A stretch of 64,000 nucleotides of DNA from Nocardioides abyssi (GCF_030412915.1 NZ_JAUHJR010000003.1:1-64000), one strand, 5' to 3'. Positions 47,194 to 56,155 are shown, numbered from the stretch's first letter. Numbers and translations are program-made. The notes: generated by a model from the letters alone, not told the origin.

Positions 47194-47761
47194 GACCTCG
47201 ACGCCGGCACTGGCGATCACGGTCGAGCGCGAGCTCGACGACGCGACGATCGCGGACTACTGGGACCTCTATCGCGCGACCTTCGCCGAGCTCGAGGTCC
47301 GCGCCATGGCGCGCCACCTCCTGCACGAGCACGAGTTCGTGGAGGAGATGAAGGACGAGCGGGTGATGAAGTACGTCGCCCGCAACGCCGACGGCGAGGT
47401 GGTCGGCCTGTCCACGCTGACCCGCGACCTGGTGACCGTGCCCTGGATCAGCCCCGGCTGGTGGGCGCACCACTACCCCGAGCACACCGCCCGCGACGCG
47501 GTCTACTACCTCGGCTTCACCCTGGTGCGCCACGACCAACGACAGACCAACGTGATGTGGTCCATGATCTCCACCATCGTGGAGATGCTCGTGGAGGAGC
47601 GGGCGGTCTGCGGGTACGACTACTGCCTGTACAACGACCAGGTGCTCGGCCTCGGCCCGGGCACCGAGGCCCTGCTGCACCGGATCGCCGACGTGGAGGT
47701 GGTCGCCGCGGACACGCAGACGTACTACCGCGCGCTCTTCGCCGGACCGCGGCAGAGCTGA
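47186..47761 (+). CDS. GNAT-like acyltransferase of unknown substrate
   Basis: A 191-residue protein. It starts ITVERELDDATIADYWDLYR and ATFAELEVRAMARHLLHEHEF, followed by MKYVARNADGEVVGLSTLTRDL, which resembles the central strands of GNAT acetyltransferases, but the acetyl-CoA loop (usually R/QxxGxG/A) is not clear: DQRQTNVMWSMISTIVEMLV occupies that place. A GNAT-fold acyltransferase is therefore only probable. GTG start overlaps pdaD by eight bases. The pairing with a decarboxylase making agmatine suggests an agmatine or polyamine-related substrate. Confidence 0.65.
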   Translation: MAETSTPALAITVERELDDATIADYWDLYRATFAELEVRAMARHLLHEHEFVEEMKDERVMKYVARNADGEVVGLSTLTRDLVTVPWISPGWWAHHYPEHTARDAVYYLGFTLVRHDQRQTNVMWSMISTIVEMLVEERAVCGYDYCLYNDQVLGLGPGTEALLHRIADVEVVAADTQTYYRALFAGPRQS

Positions 47762-48132
47762 TGCCGCGCGCCCTCGTCGTCGACGACGACGACTCCATCC
47801 GCGAGATCACCCAGATCGCCCTGGAGGTCGTCGCCGGGTGGGAGGTCGTCACCGCCGAGAGCGGCGCGCAAGCCATCGACCTCGCCGCCCTGCACCAGCC
47901 CGACGTCGTCGTGCTGGACCTGATGATGCCGGAGATGGACGGCCTCACGACCTTCCAGCACCTGCAGGCGCAGGAGTCCACCGCCGGAATCCCCGTCGTG
48001 CTCCTGACCGCGAAGGTGCAGGTCGGTGACCGTCAGCTGTGGGACGAGATGGCCGTCGCCGGCGTCATCTCCAAGCCGTTCGACCCGATGACGCTCGCCG
48101 GCGAGATCTCGACGATGCTCGGCTGGGACTGA
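47761..48132 (+). CDS. Single-domain response regulator
   Basis: A 123-residue receiver domain with no output domain. The acidic pocket DDDDS (residues 8-12), phosphoacceptor aspartate in VVVLDLMMPEMDGL (about 54), switch threonine in VVLLTAKVQ (about 81) and conserved lysine in ISKPFDPM (about 103) are all present. ATG overlaps the previous stop (TGATG). It is the obvious partner of the kinase that starts the operon; output must be by protein contact. Its stop codon abuts the convergent ribH stop with no gap. Confidence 0.93.
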   Translation: MPRALVVDDDDSIREITQIALEVVAGWEVVTAESGAQAIDLAALHQPDVVVLDLMMPEMDGLTTFQHLQAQESTAGIPVVLLTAKVQVGDRQLWDEMAVAGVISKPFDPMTLAGEISTMLGWD

Positions 48133-48612
48133 TCAGCGGCCGGTGATGCCGCGCAGCGTGCGGGCGGTCTGCAGGGCGGCGGCGGTCGCCTCGTAGCCCT
48201 TGTCCTCCTTCGACCCCGGCAGACCGGCGCGGTCGAGCGCCTGCTCGTCGGTGTCGCAGGTCAGGACGCCGAAGCCGACCGGCGTGCGGTGGTCCAGCGC
48301 GACGCGGGTCAGGCCGTCTGTGGCAGCGGAGCAGACGTACTCGAAGTGCGGCGTGCCGCCCCGCACCACGACGCCGAGGGCGACCACGGCGTCGTACCCC
48401 TCCTCGGCCAGGGCCGCGGCGACGACCGGCAGCTCGAACGTGCCGGGCACGCGGACCACCGTCGACTCACCCACGCGGTGGTCGTCCAGCGCGCGCTCGG
48501 TGCCGGCGAGCAGGCCGTCCATGACCTCGGTGTGCCAGCTGGCCGCGACCACGGCGACCCGCAGGTCGCTGCAGTCGACGGGCTGGAGGGTGGGGGCGCC
48601 GTGTCCGCTCAT
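48133..48612 (-). CDS. ribH: 6,7-dimethyl-8-ribityllumazine synthase
   Basis: Penultimate enzyme of riboflavin synthesis, 159 residues. [20 protein letters not shown] near residue 18, [14 protein letters not shown] near 58 and [20 protein letters not shown] near 80 with the catalytic His are diagnostic, as is [16 protein letters not shown] near 115. It is last in the rib operon; the ATG overlaps the ribBA stop (ATGA). Confidence 0.97.
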   Translation of the reverse strand: MSGHGAPTLQPVDCSDLRVAVVAASWHTEVMDGLLAGTERALDDHRVGESTVVRVPGTFELPVVAAALAEEGYDAVVALGVVVRGGTPHFEYVCSAATDGLTRVALDHRTPVGFGVLTCDTDEQALDRAGLPGSKEDKGYEATAAALQTARTLRGITGR

Positions 48613-49994
48613 GCGTCGATCTCCTGCTGGTCGGTGGTCTGGCTCGGGTCGGTGACGGCCGTGCTCGGGTCGGTGACGGCCGTGCTCGGGGCCGGCTCGA
48701 CCGAGGTCAGCCCGGGGAGGACGTGGCCCATCCGGTCGCGCTTGGTGCGCAGGTAGGCCAGGTTGTGGTCGTTGGGGTGCGGGGTGAGCGGGACCCGCTC
48801 GGCGACAGGGACGCCGAAGTCCTCGAGGCTGCTGACCTTCTCGGGGTTGTTGGTGAGCAGCCGGACGCTGCGGACGCCGAGGTCGCGCAGGACCTGGGTG
48901 GCCGTCCCGTAGTGGCGGGCGTCGGCGGGCAGGCCCAGGTCGAGGTTGGCGTCGACGGTGTCGCGGCCGCCGTCCTGGAGCTGGTAGGCCTGCAGCTTGG
49001 CGACCAGGCCGATGCCCCGGCCCTCGTGGCCGCGCAGGTAGACGACCACGCCGCGCCCCTCGGCGACGATCCGCTCGAGCGCCTCGTCGAGCTGCGGGCC
49101 GCAGTCGCAGCGGTGGCTGCCGAAGACGTCGCCGGTGAGGCACTCGGAGTGCACGCGGGTCAGCACCGGCTCCTCGTCGGAGAGGGTCGCCGGGTCGCCG
49201 TGGACGAGGGCGATGTGCTCGGAGCCGTCGACGGTGATCCGGTAGCCGTAGGCGGTGAAGTCCCCGTGCCGGGTCGGCAGCCGGGTCTCCGCGACCCGCT
49301 CGACGAGCGTCTCGTGGCGGCGGCGGTGCTTGACCAGCTGCTCGATCGAGATCATCGCCAGGCCGTGCTCGTCGGCGAACGCGCGCAGCTCGGGCGCCCG
49401 CTTCATCGTGCCGTCGTCGTTGACGACCTCCACGAGCACGCCGGCCGGGGTGAGCCCGGCGAGCCGGGCCAGGTCGACGGCGGCCTCGGTGTGGCCGCGA
49501 CGCACGAGCACCCCGCCCTCGCGGTAGCGCAGCGGGAAGACGTGGCCGGGCCGGGTGACCTCCCACGGCTCGGTCGCGGAGTCGGCCAGGACGCGGACGG
49601 TGTGGGCCCGGTCGGCGGCGGAGATGCCGGTGCTGACGCCGTCGCGGGCGTCGACGGAGATCGTGTACGCCGTGCGCAGCTTGTCCTTGTTGTGCGGCGT
49701 CATCAGCGGGATCTCGAGCCGGTCGAGCATGTCGGCCGGCATCGGCACGCAGATCACCCCGCTGCTGTGCCGGATCGTCCAGGCCATCAGCTCCGGGGTC
49801 GCCCTGCTGGCGGCGAAGATGATGTCGCCCTCGTTCTCGCGGTCCTCGTCGTCGACGACGATGACGGCCTTGCCCGCCGCGATGTCGGCGATCGCGCGCT
49901 CGACGTCGTCGAGGCGGACCTTGTCGTGCTGGCTGCCGGGCCGGCCGGCTGGCTGGCCGGCGGGCTGCTGGGCGGGCGGGCGCGGGGCGCTCAT
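48609..49994 (-). CDS. ribBA: Bifunctional DHBP synthase / GTP cyclohydrolase II
   Basis: Makes 3,4-dihydroxy-2-butanone 4-phosphate from ribulose 5-phosphate (residues about 25-225, [18 protein letters not shown]) and opens GTP (about 230-430, [19 protein letters not shown] with zinc cysteines). It has 461 residues. The start ATG overlaps ribM (ATGA). The N-terminus is a [11 protein letters not shown] low-complexity tail. The C-terminal end has a repeated TAVTDPS encoded by a 21-base direct repeat (48642-48690). Confidence 0.97.
   Translation of the reverse strand: MSAPRPPAQQPAGQPAGRPGSQHDKVRLDDVERAIADIAAGKAVIVVDDEDRENEGDIIFAASRATPELMAWTIRHSSGVICVPMPADMLDRLEIPLMTPHNKDKLRTAYTISVDARDGVSTGISAADRAHTVRVLADSATEPWEVTRPGHVFPLRYREGGVLVRRGHTEAAVDLARLAGLTPAGVLVEVVNDDGTMKRAPELRAFADEHGLAMISIEQLVKHRRRHETLVERVAETRLPTRHGDFTAYGYRITVDGSEHIALVHGDPATLSDEEPVLTRVHSECLTGDVFGSHRCDCGPQLDEALERIVAEGRGVVVYLRGHEGRGIGLVAKLQAYQLQDGGRDTVDANLDLGLPADARHYGTATQVLRDLGVRSVRLLTNNPEKVSSLEDFGVPVAERVPLTPHPNDHNLAYLRTKRDRMGHVLPGLTSVEPAPSTAVTDPSTAVTDPSQTTDQQEIDA
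48642..48690. repeat. 21-bp direct repeat in the ribBA 3' end
   Basis: Two perfect adjacent copies of a 21-base unit (48642-48662 and 48663-48683), plus a partial third. They encode a duplicated seven-residue segment outside the conserved domains, a probable replication-slippage product. Confidence 0.9.
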
Positions 49995-50674
49995 GCGGGG
50001 ACTCCTTCGTCGACCGGCAGCGGGGCCGCCGCCGGCTGGTGGGAGGCGCGCTCGACGCGCCACCAGGTGATCAGGCCGAGGACGCAGAACGCGCCGTAGA
50101 ACAGGTACATGCCGGCGGTCGGGTAGTAGCCCGCCCGCACCAGGGTGGTCACGCCGACGACGTCGACGGCGATCCACACCAGCCAGAACTCCACCCAGCC
50201 GCGCGCCATGCCGTAGGTCGCGATGAGCGAGCCGGCGAGGATCCAGGCCTCGGTGGCGGGGCCCCACGAGCCGATCCGGACGAGCAGCGCGTACGCCGCG
50301 GCGTACCCGACCGCGGCCAGGGCGAGCAGCGCCAGCCGTTCCCGGCCGGTCGCCCAGCGTGGCGTGACCGGCTCGGCGTCGGGCGTGCGGCCGGCCGCGC
50401 GCCAGCGCCACCAGCCGTAGAGGCCGACCGTGGCGAACATGATCTGCCGGCCGGCCTGGCCCCACAGCGGTTCGGACGTGGCGCCGCTGAGCTCGCCGCT
50501 GACGAAGACCGTGAAGAGCAGGACGTTGCCGACCAGGCCGATCGGCCACGCCCACACCAGCCGGCGCATGCCGAGCAGCGCGCTCGCCAGGCCGAAGCCG
50601 TTGCCGACGACCTCGCGGACCGCCAGCGAGCCGTCACCGACGGCGATCGTGCCGTGCAGGAGCCAGTCGAGCAT
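49991..50674 (-). CDS. ribM: Riboflavin transporter, PnuC family (RibM)
   Basis: A 227-residue membrane protein with about seven helices. PnuC-family landmarks are [25 protein letters not shown] at about 22-47 (split here) and [20 protein letters not shown] near 75. The C-terminal helix has [13 protein letters not shown]. PnuC itself imports nicotinamide riboside, but homologues within riboflavin operons of Corynebacterium and Streptomyces (RibM/PnuX) carry riboflavin by facilitated diffusion; the riboswitch-controlled context supports this. TGATG overlap with ribE. Confidence 0.88.
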   Translation of the reverse strand: MLDWLLHGTIAVGDGSLAVREVVGNGFGLASALLGMRRLVWAWPIGLVGNVLLFTVFVSGELSGATSEPLWGQAGRQIMFATVGLYGWWRWRAAGRTPDAEPVTPRWATGRERLALLALAAVGYAAAYALLVRIGSWGPATEAWILAGSLIATYGMARGWVEFWLVWIAVDVVGVTTLVRAGYYPTAGMYLFYGAFCVLGLITWWRVERASHQPAAAPLPVDEGVPA

Positions 50675-51291
50675 CAGGCCTCCCCGCCGGTGCTGCTCGG
50701 CAGGTGGCCGGCGAGCAGCTTCTCCACGTGCTTGGCGATGACGTCGGCCTCGAGGTTGACCCGGTCGCCCACTTGGCGGGTGCCGAGCGTGGTGCGGGCG
50801 AGGGTCTCGGGGATGAGGCTGACGGTGAACGAGGTCTCCCCCGCCTCCACGACGGTCAGGCTGACCCCGTCGACGGTGATCGAGCCCTTGTCGACGAGGT
50901 AGCGCGCCAGCTCGGCCGGCAGCGAGACCTCGACGACCTCCCAGTGCTCGCTCGGCGTGCGGCCGAGCACCTCGCCGACGCCGTCGACGTGGCCCTGGAC
51001 GATGTGGCCGCCGAGCCGGGTCGCCGCGGTGACCGCGCGCTCGAGGTTGACCACGTCGCCCGGCTGCACGCCGCGCAGGCTGGTCTTGTCGAGCGTCTCC
51101 TGCATGACGTCGGCGGTCCAGGTGTCGTCCTGGCGCGCGGCGACGGTCAGGCAGCAGCCGTTGACGGCGATCGAGTCACCGAGCGCGGCGTCCTCCAGCA
51201 CGGTCGCGGCGCGGATGGTGAGCCGGATGGCGTCGCCCTGGTCCTCGACGGCCGCGACGGTGCCGAGCTCCTCGACGATCCCTGTGAACAT
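50674..51291 (-). CDS. ribE: Riboflavin synthase alpha chain
   Basis: Dismutates two lumazines to riboflavin. Its 205 residues are two tandem lumazine-binding barrels: MFTGIVEELGTV with SIAVNGCCLTV (first) and GGHIVQGHVDGVGEV with SITVDGVSLTV (second). The trimer contacts lie in the C-terminal helix KHVEKLLAG. It lies three bases after ribD and overlaps ribM by TGATG. Confidence 0.97.
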   Translation of the reverse strand: MFTGIVEELGTVAAVEDQGDAIRLTIRAATVLEDAALGDSIAVNGCCLTVAARQDDTWTADVMQETLDKTSLRGVQPGDVVNLERAVTAATRLGGHIVQGHVDGVGEVLGRTPSEHWEVVEVSLPAELARYLVDKGSITVDGVSLTVVEAGETSFTVSLIPETLARTTLGTRQVGDRVNLEADVIAKHVEKLLAGHLPSSTGGEA

Positions 51292-51294
51292 TCC

Positions 51295-52368
51295 TCAGCT
51301 CTCCTCGTTGTGCTGCACCGTTGCCGTGGTGGGCGCCGGGGTCATGGTCAGCCGCACGTTGGGCTGCTCACCGGCCTCGACCGGGTCGAGCACGGCCACG
51401 TCGGTGACCGTGGGCCGGAACGCGTCGGCGATCGTGGTGATTCCGAGGTCGGCGACGGCTGCGAGGCCGGCACCGAGGAACATGGGGGCGACGTAGGCGA
51501 CGACCTCGTCGACCACGCCCGCGCGCAGGAACGCCGCCGCCAGCGTCGGTCCGCCCTCGAGGAAGACGTGCTGCCGGTCGCGTGCCCGCAGCTCGGCGAG
51601 CGCCTCGTGCGGGTCGCGCGTGCGCAGCAGCACGGTCTCGGCCCGGTCGTCGAGCACGCGGCGGCCGGGGTCGAGGTCGCGCAGGCCCATGACCGCCCGC
51701 AGCGGCTGCCGGGGCAGCGGCACGTCGTGCTCGTCGCGGACGGTCAGCGCCGGGTCGTCGACGGCCACCGTGCCGGTGCCGACGAGCATCGTGTCGGCCA
51801 GCCCGCGCAGGCGGTGGGTGTCGAGCCGGGCGGCGCGGCTGGAGACCCAGCGGCTCGTGCCGTCAGCCGCCGCGCTGCGCCCGTCGAGGGTGGTGGCGAG
51901 CTTCCAGGTGACGAACGGCCGGCCGTGCTCGACGGCGAAGGTCCAGGTCCGGTTCAGCTCGCGGGCCTCGTCGACCAGCAGCCCGGGCTCCACCTCGACC
52001 CCGGCCTCGCGGAGCGTCTGCGCGCCGCCGACGGCCACCGGGTTGGTGTCGGACTGGGCGAACACCACGCGGCGTACCCCCGCCTCGAGGAGGGCGCGGA
52101 CGCACGGGCCGGTCCGGCCGGTGTGGTTGCAGGGCTCGAGGGTGACGACCGCGGTCGTGCCGCGGGCCCGCTCCCCCGCCTGCGCCAGCGCGTCGGCCTC
52201 GGCGTGGGCGGTGCCAGCGCCGCGGTGGAACCCCTCGGCCACGGTGGTGCCGTCGTCGGCCAGCAGCACGCACCCGACGCGCGGGTTCGGCCCGAGCGGT
52301 ACGCCGGGGCTCGCGGCGAGCTCGAGCGCGCGGCGCATCGCGCGCCGTTCCGCGTCGGTGGTGCTCAT
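51295..52368 (-). CDS. ribD: Bifunctional pyrimidine deaminase / reductase
   Basis: Second and third steps of riboflavin synthesis. It has 357 residues. The deaminase half has the zinc motif TAHAEADAL near 50 and VVTLEPCNHTGRTGPC near 75; the reductase half has FVTWKLATTLDGRSA near 155 and VFLEGGPTLAAAFL near 275. I start at MSTTDAERR (52368), which follows GAGGGGCCGAGCG; a longer frame enters the riboswitch. First gene of the operon. Confidence 0.96.
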   Translation of the reverse strand: MSTTDAERRAMRRALELAASPGVPLGPNPRVGCVLLADDGTTVAEGFHRGAGTAHAEADALAQAGERARGTTAVVTLEPCNHTGRTGPCVRALLEAGVRRVVFAQSDTNPVAVGGAQTLREAGVEVEPGLLVDEARELNRTWTFAVEHGRPFVTWKLATTLDGRSAAADGTSRWVSSRAARLDTHRLRGLADTMLVGTGTVAVDDPALTVRDEHDVPLPRQPLRAVMGLRDLDPGRRVLDDRAETVLLRTRDPHEALAELRARDRQHVFLEGGPTLAAAFLRAGVVDEVVAYVAPMFLGAGLAAVADLGITTIADAFRPTVTDVAVLDPVEAGEQPNVRLTMTPAPTTATVQHNEES

Positions 52369-52373
52369 CGCTC

Positions 52374-52592
52374 GGCCCCTCGTGTCCGTTGTCGTCGCGG
52401 ACTCCGGGGCCTGACGGCGGCGCGGGCACGTGCGTGGCGTGCCGAGCCGCCTGCGTGCGCTTCCCATCCGGACTTTCACCGTCGGTCCAGGACTCTCACC
52501 TGGTCAACCGGTCACTGGCTGTGACCGGGTCGCGGACTTCTGGATTCCTCCAGTCACCGCCGGCTCGGAATTACACCGACCCCAGAGCACGC
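52374..52592 (-). promoter_or_regulatory. FMN riboswitch (RFN element) with ribosome-site hairpin
   Basis: The aptamer is at 52453-52592 on the minus strand. Conserved RFN pieces appear in order: GGTGTAATTCCGAGCCGGCGG, GAAGTCCGCGA, CAGGTGAGAGTCCTGG, GGTGAAAGTCCGGATGGGAAG; GCGTGC (52587-52592) closes with GCACGC (52453-52458). Between it and ribD, GGCCCC (52406-52411) can pair with GGGGCC (52374-52379), which is the ribD Shine-Dalgarno; no T-run follows. FMN binding therefore probably blocks translation. Confidence 0.93.
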
Positions 52593-52801
52593 GAGCATCT
52601 GCTCGTCTGCGGCCGAGTCTGCCACAGGGGCACCCCGCGGGCGCCGTGAGGCGGCCCACAGGGTGGGACGGTCGTCGGCGGCCGGCCGGTGGCCACCGGA
52701 CACGACGTGACCGATGAACCTCCTGCTTGACCGACGAACCTTCGTCGGTCACGTGCGAGTTCCGTCGGTCAAGCCGACGGGTTCACCGGTTGACCGGTGG
52801 A
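52593..52801. repeat. Hairpin-rich spacer between ribD leader and rpe
   Basis: No gene. The words GACCGAtGAACC (52709-52720) and GACCGACGAACC (52729-52740) repeat directly and their complement follows: 52729-52738 pairs with 52741-52750 (10 of 10), or 52726-52736 pairs with 52763-52773 (11 of 11), which are alternatives. A further CACCGG-ttga-CCGGTG stem lies at 52784-52799, three bases after the rpe stop, and may terminate rpe. The rib promoter should lie in 52593-52700, but I cannot assign it. Confidence 0.75.
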
Positions 52802-53473
52802 TCAGTCACGGCCCCCGGCAGCTGCTGCGGCCTCCCGCAGTGAGGCGACCATGGCGTCGGGGTCGTCGGCGGAGTAGACGGCCGACCCGGCGACGAAGAC
52901 GTCGGCTCCGGCCTCGGCGCAGCGGCCGATGGTCTCCAGCGAGACGCCGCCGTCGACCTGGAGCCAGGTCTCGACGCCGTGGGCGTCGAGGAGGGCGCGG
53001 GTGCGACGGATCTTGGGCAGCACGAGGTCGAGGAACTTCTGGCCGCCGAAGCCCGGCTCGACGGTCATCAGCAGCACCATGTCGAGCTCGGGCAGCAGGT
53101 CGGCGTAGGGCTCGATCGGCGTCGCCGGGCGCAGCGCCATCGACGCGCGGGCGCCGTGCGAGCGGATCTCGCGGGCGAGCCGCACCGGTGCCCGAGCGGC
53201 CTCGGCGTGGAAGGTGACCGAGCCGCAGCCGGCCTCGACGTACGTCACGGCGTTGCGGTCGGGGTCCTCGATCATCAGGTGCGCGTCGAGCGGGGTGTCG
53301 GTGCTGCGGGCGAGCGCCTCGACCATCGTCGGGCCGAAGGTGAGGTTGGGGACGAAGTGGTTGTCCATCACGTCGACGTGGACCCAGTCCGCGCCCGGGA
53401 TGCGCGCCACCTCCGCCCCGAGGTTCGCGAAGTCGGCGTTGAGGATGCTCGGCGTGATCTGGAGGTGGCCCAC
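52802..53473 (-). CDS. rpe: Ribulose-phosphate 3-epimerase
   Basis: Interconverts ribulose and xylulose 5-phosphate; 223 residues. [35 protein letters not shown] (metal ligands), [25 protein letters not shown] and [11 protein letters not shown] are the complete family set. It supplies or drains ribulose 5-phosphate, the RibB substrate, and stands next to the rib operon, though with its own promoter. GTG start with TAGACT eight bases upstream. Confidence 0.97.
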   Translation of the reverse strand: MGHLQITPSILNADFANLGAEVARIPGADWVHVDVMDNHFVPNLTFGPTMVEALARSTDTPLDAHLMIEDPDRNAVTYVEAGCGSVTFHAEAARAPVRLAREIRSHGARASMALRPATPIEPYADLLPELDMVLLMTVEPGFGGQKFLDLVLPKIRRTRALLDAHGVETWLQVDGGVSLETIGRCAEAGADVFVAGSAVYSADDPDAMVASLREAAAAAGGRD

Positions 53474-53481
53474 GGGCCGTC

Positions 53482-53487
53482 AGTCTA
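53482..53487 (-). promoter_or_regulatory. rpe -10 element
   Basis: Minus-strand TAGACT eight bases before the GTG of rpe, without a Shine-Dalgarno: a probable leaderless transcript. Confidence 0.55.
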
Positions 53488-53495
53488 GGGACGCC

Positions 53496-55115
53496 TCAGG
53501 TGAGCGCGAGCAGGTCCTGCTCCTCGACCACGACCAGCGACAGCGTCCGGTAGCCCACCGACTCGAAGAGCACCGTCACCCGGTCGTCCTCGACGTCGGT
53601 GACGACGCCCGGGCCGAACTCGACGTGGACGACGTCGGACTGCACCGGGTACGCCGCGTCCTGCTCGACCGCCGGGTCCTCCGCGAGCCCGTCGCGGCAG
53701 TTGTCGCACCGGCCGCAGCGGTGCTCGGCCTGCTCGCCGAAGTAGCCCTGGAGGTACGCCGCGCGGCACCGGTCGGTCTCGGCGTAGCCGCGCATCATGT
53801 CCACGCGCGACCGCTCCAGCTGGCGGTGCGACTCGGCCACCTCCACCACCGCGTCGACCGCGGCGCCGGCCTCGTTGGCCTCGGGCCGGGTCTCGTGGAC
53901 CAGCGCCAGCAGGTTGAGGATCCGGCCGGTCTTGCGCGGCCCGAAACCGGCCGCCCCGGCGACGTCCTTGGGCTCGGTGCCCACCTCGCCGGCGGCCCGG
54001 AGCACGGCGTGCACGTCCTTCTTCTTCGGGATGCCGCCGGAGAAGAACTTACCCAACGCGAGGTCCTCGGGCCGGTAGACCAGGGTCGCCGTGGCGGGCT
54101 CGCCGTCGCGGCCGGCGCGGCCGACCTCCTGGTAGTAGGTGTCCGGCGACTCGGGGATCTGCGCGTGCACCACGAAGCGCACGTCGGGCTTGTCGATCCC
54201 CATGCCGAAGGCGGAGGTCGCCACGACCACGTCGACCTCGTCGGCCATGAACGCCTCGTGGGTCTGCTCGCGGCGGCGGTGGGACAGGCCCGCGTGGTAG
54301 ACCGCGGTGCGCCGACCCGCCTCGGCCAGCGCGGCGGCGTACTCCTCGGCCTTGGGGCGGGTGCGACAGTAGACGATGCCCGAGCCCTGCTCAGCGGCGA
54401 CCAGCTCGACGACCGTGAGGTGCTGGTCGGGCTCCTCGTTGACGCGGACCACGTCGAGGGCGAGGTTGTCGCGGGCGAAGCCGGTCAGCACCGTGCGCGG
54501 CTCGCGCAGGTCGAGGCGGTCGACGATGTCCTCCTGCACCGGCGGCGCTGCGGTCGCGGTCATCGCGACCACCCGCGGCGCGGCGCCCTGCTCGTCGGCC
54601 AGGTCGGCGAGCAGGTCGCCGAGGCGGAAGTAGTCGGGGCGGAAGTCGTGGCCCCAGGCCGAGACGCAGTGCGCCTCGTCGACCGCCACCAGCCGGATGC
54701 CGGCGGCGCCGATGGCCGCGCGGACCTCGTCGTTGGCCAGCTGCTCGGGCGAGCAGAAGAGGAAGTCGACCTCGCCGGCGGTGGCCCGCTCGACGACCTC
54801 GCGCTTCTCCGCGTCGGACTCCGCGGAGCTGATCCGGCACGCGGTGAGGCCGCCCGGCGCCGAACGGATGCTCTCGACCTGGTCCTGCTGGAGCGCGAGC
54901 AGCGGCGAGATCACGAGCGTGCAGCCCTCGGTCAGCACCCCGGCCACCTGGTAGACCAGCGACTTGCCCGAGCCGGTCGGCGAGACCAGCAGCACGTCGT
55001 GCCCGTCGAGCAGCGCGGTCATCGCCTCGGCCTGCCCACCCAGCAGGTGCTCGTGGCCGAAGACCCCACGGGCGGCCTTCTCGACCCTGGTCAGGAGCTG
55101 CTCGCGCGAGGTCAC
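53496..55115 (-). CDS. recQ: RecQ-family ATP-dependent DNA helicase
   Basis: A 539-residue 3'-5' helicase. Motif 0 is relaxed (FGHEHLLGGQAEAM), motif I is SPTGSGKSLVYQ near residue 45, motif II VDEAHCVSAWGHDFRPDY near 145, motif VI QEVGRAGRDGEP near 330. The RecQ-Ct zinc domain CRAAYLQGYFGE...CGRCDNCRD (about 445-470) is intact. There is no HRDC domain, and a short C-terminal VHVEFGPGVVTDVEDDRVTVLFE module resembles the one seen in actinobacterial RecQ. Start GTG. Confidence 0.93.
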   Translation of the reverse strand: MTSREQLLTRVEKAARGVFGHEHLLGGQAEAMTALLDGHDVLLVSPTGSGKSLVYQVAGVLTEGCTLVISPLLALQQDQVESIRSAPGGLTACRISSAESDAEKREVVERATAGEVDFLFCSPEQLANDEVRAAIGAAGIRLVAVDEAHCVSAWGHDFRPDYFRLGDLLADLADEQGAAPRVVAMTATAAPPVQEDIVDRLDLREPRTVLTGFARDNLALDVVRVNEEPDQHLTVVELVAAEQGSGIVYCRTRPKAEEYAAALAEAGRRTAVYHAGLSHRRREQTHEAFMADEVDVVVATSAFGMGIDKPDVRFVVHAQIPESPDTYYQEVGRAGRDGEPATATLVYRPEDLALGKFFSGGIPKKKDVHAVLRAAGEVGTEPKDVAGAAGFGPRKTGRILNLLALVHETRPEANEAGAAVDAVVEVAESHRQLERSRVDMMRGYAETDRCRAAYLQGYFGEQAEHRCGRCDNCRDGLAEDPAVEQDAAYPVQSDVVHVEFGPGVVTDVEDDRVTVLFESVGYRTLSLVVVEEQDLLALT

Positions 55116-55171
55116 CGCGAGCCGTTACCCAGCCGTCCCGGCCGGGACCTCACCCCTCCGGGGGACGCTCG

Positions 55172-56149
55172 TCACGCCTCCGGTGCGTCGTCGGGGTCCG
55201 CCGGGCCCTCGGCGCCCTCGGCCTCGTCGCGCTCGGCCCACTCCAGCAGCGGCGCGATGTCCCACGGGTCGGCGTCGATGTCGGCGTGCAGGTCACCGAG
55301 CTCGGCGAAGCGCTGCGGGACGGTGAAGATCGTGAAGTCGCGCGGGTCGACGTCGGCGACCTCGTCCCAGCGGATCGGGGTGGAGACGCGGGCGTCGGGC
55401 AGGCCGCGCACGGAGTACGCCGCGGCGATGGTGTGGTCGCGCGCGTTCTGGTTGTAGTCGACGAAGACCGTGGCCGGGTCGCGGTCCTTGCGCCACCACG
55501 TCAGGTCGACCTCGTCGGGCGCGCGCCGCTCGACCTCGCGGGCGAACGCCAGCGCGGCCCTGCGCACCTCCTTGAATCCGTGGTCGGGACGGATCCGCAC
55601 GTAGACGTGGATGCCCTTGCTGCCGCTCGTCTTCGGGTAGCCGGTCACGCCGAGCTCGTCGAGCACCTCGTGGACGACGCCGGCCACGCGGCGTACGCGG
55701 TCGAAGTCGCAGTCCGGCCCCGGGTCGAGGTCGATGCGCCACTCGTCGGGCTTCTCGGTGTCGGCGCGGCGGCTGTTCCAGGGGTGGAACTCGACCGTCG
55801 ACATCTGCACCGCCCAGATGACGCTGGCCAGCTCGGTGACGCAGAGCTCGTCGGCGGTGCGGTCCCACCGCGGGAAGTGCAGCCGCACGGTCTCCACCCA
55901 CGGCGGCGCACCCTGGGGCAGCCGCTTCTGGTGGACCTTGTCGCCGGCCAGGCCCTTGGGGAAGCGGTGCAGCATGCACGGCCGCTCCTCCAGCGCGGTG
56001 ACGATGCCCGGGCCGACGGCGAGGTAGTACTCGACCAGGTCGAGCTTGGTGGCCCCGGACTCCGGGAAGTAGACGCGGTCGGGGTTGCTGACGCGCACGA
56101 CGCGGTCGTCGACCTCGATCTCGACGGACGGGGACTTCGAGGCGGCCAC
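55172..56149 (-). CDS. Stand-alone LigD polymerase/primase domain
   Basis: A 325-residue archaeo-eukaryotic primase-polymerase domain as found in LigD. VSNPDRVYFPESGATKLDLVEYY starts it, and HPWNSRRADTEKPDEWRIDLDPGPD (split about residues 135-160) holds the metal-binding aspartates (DLDPG). TSGSKGIHVYVRI near 190 and VFVDYNQNARDHTIAAAYSVRG near 250 are also typical. It should add nucleotides during end joining; no ligase or Ku is nearby. GTG start, with TACGGT six bases upstream. It is divergent from the AAA ATPase. Confidence 0.92.
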   Translation of the reverse strand: MAASKSPSVEIEVDDRVVRVSNPDRVYFPESGATKLDLVEYYLAVGPGIVTALEERPCMLHRFPKGLAGDKVHQKRLPQGAPPWVETVRLHFPRWDRTADELCVTELASVIWAVQMSTVEFHPWNSRRADTEKPDEWRIDLDPGPDCDFDRVRRVAGVVHEVLDELGVTGYPKTSGSKGIHVYVRIRPDHGFKEVRRAALAFAREVERRAPDEVDLTWWRKDRDPATVFVDYNQNARDHTIAAAYSVRGLPDARVSTPIRWDEVADVDPRDFTIFTVPQRFAELGDLHADIDADPWDIAPLLEWAERDEAEGAEGPADPDDAPEA

Positions 56150-56155
56150 GCGCCC

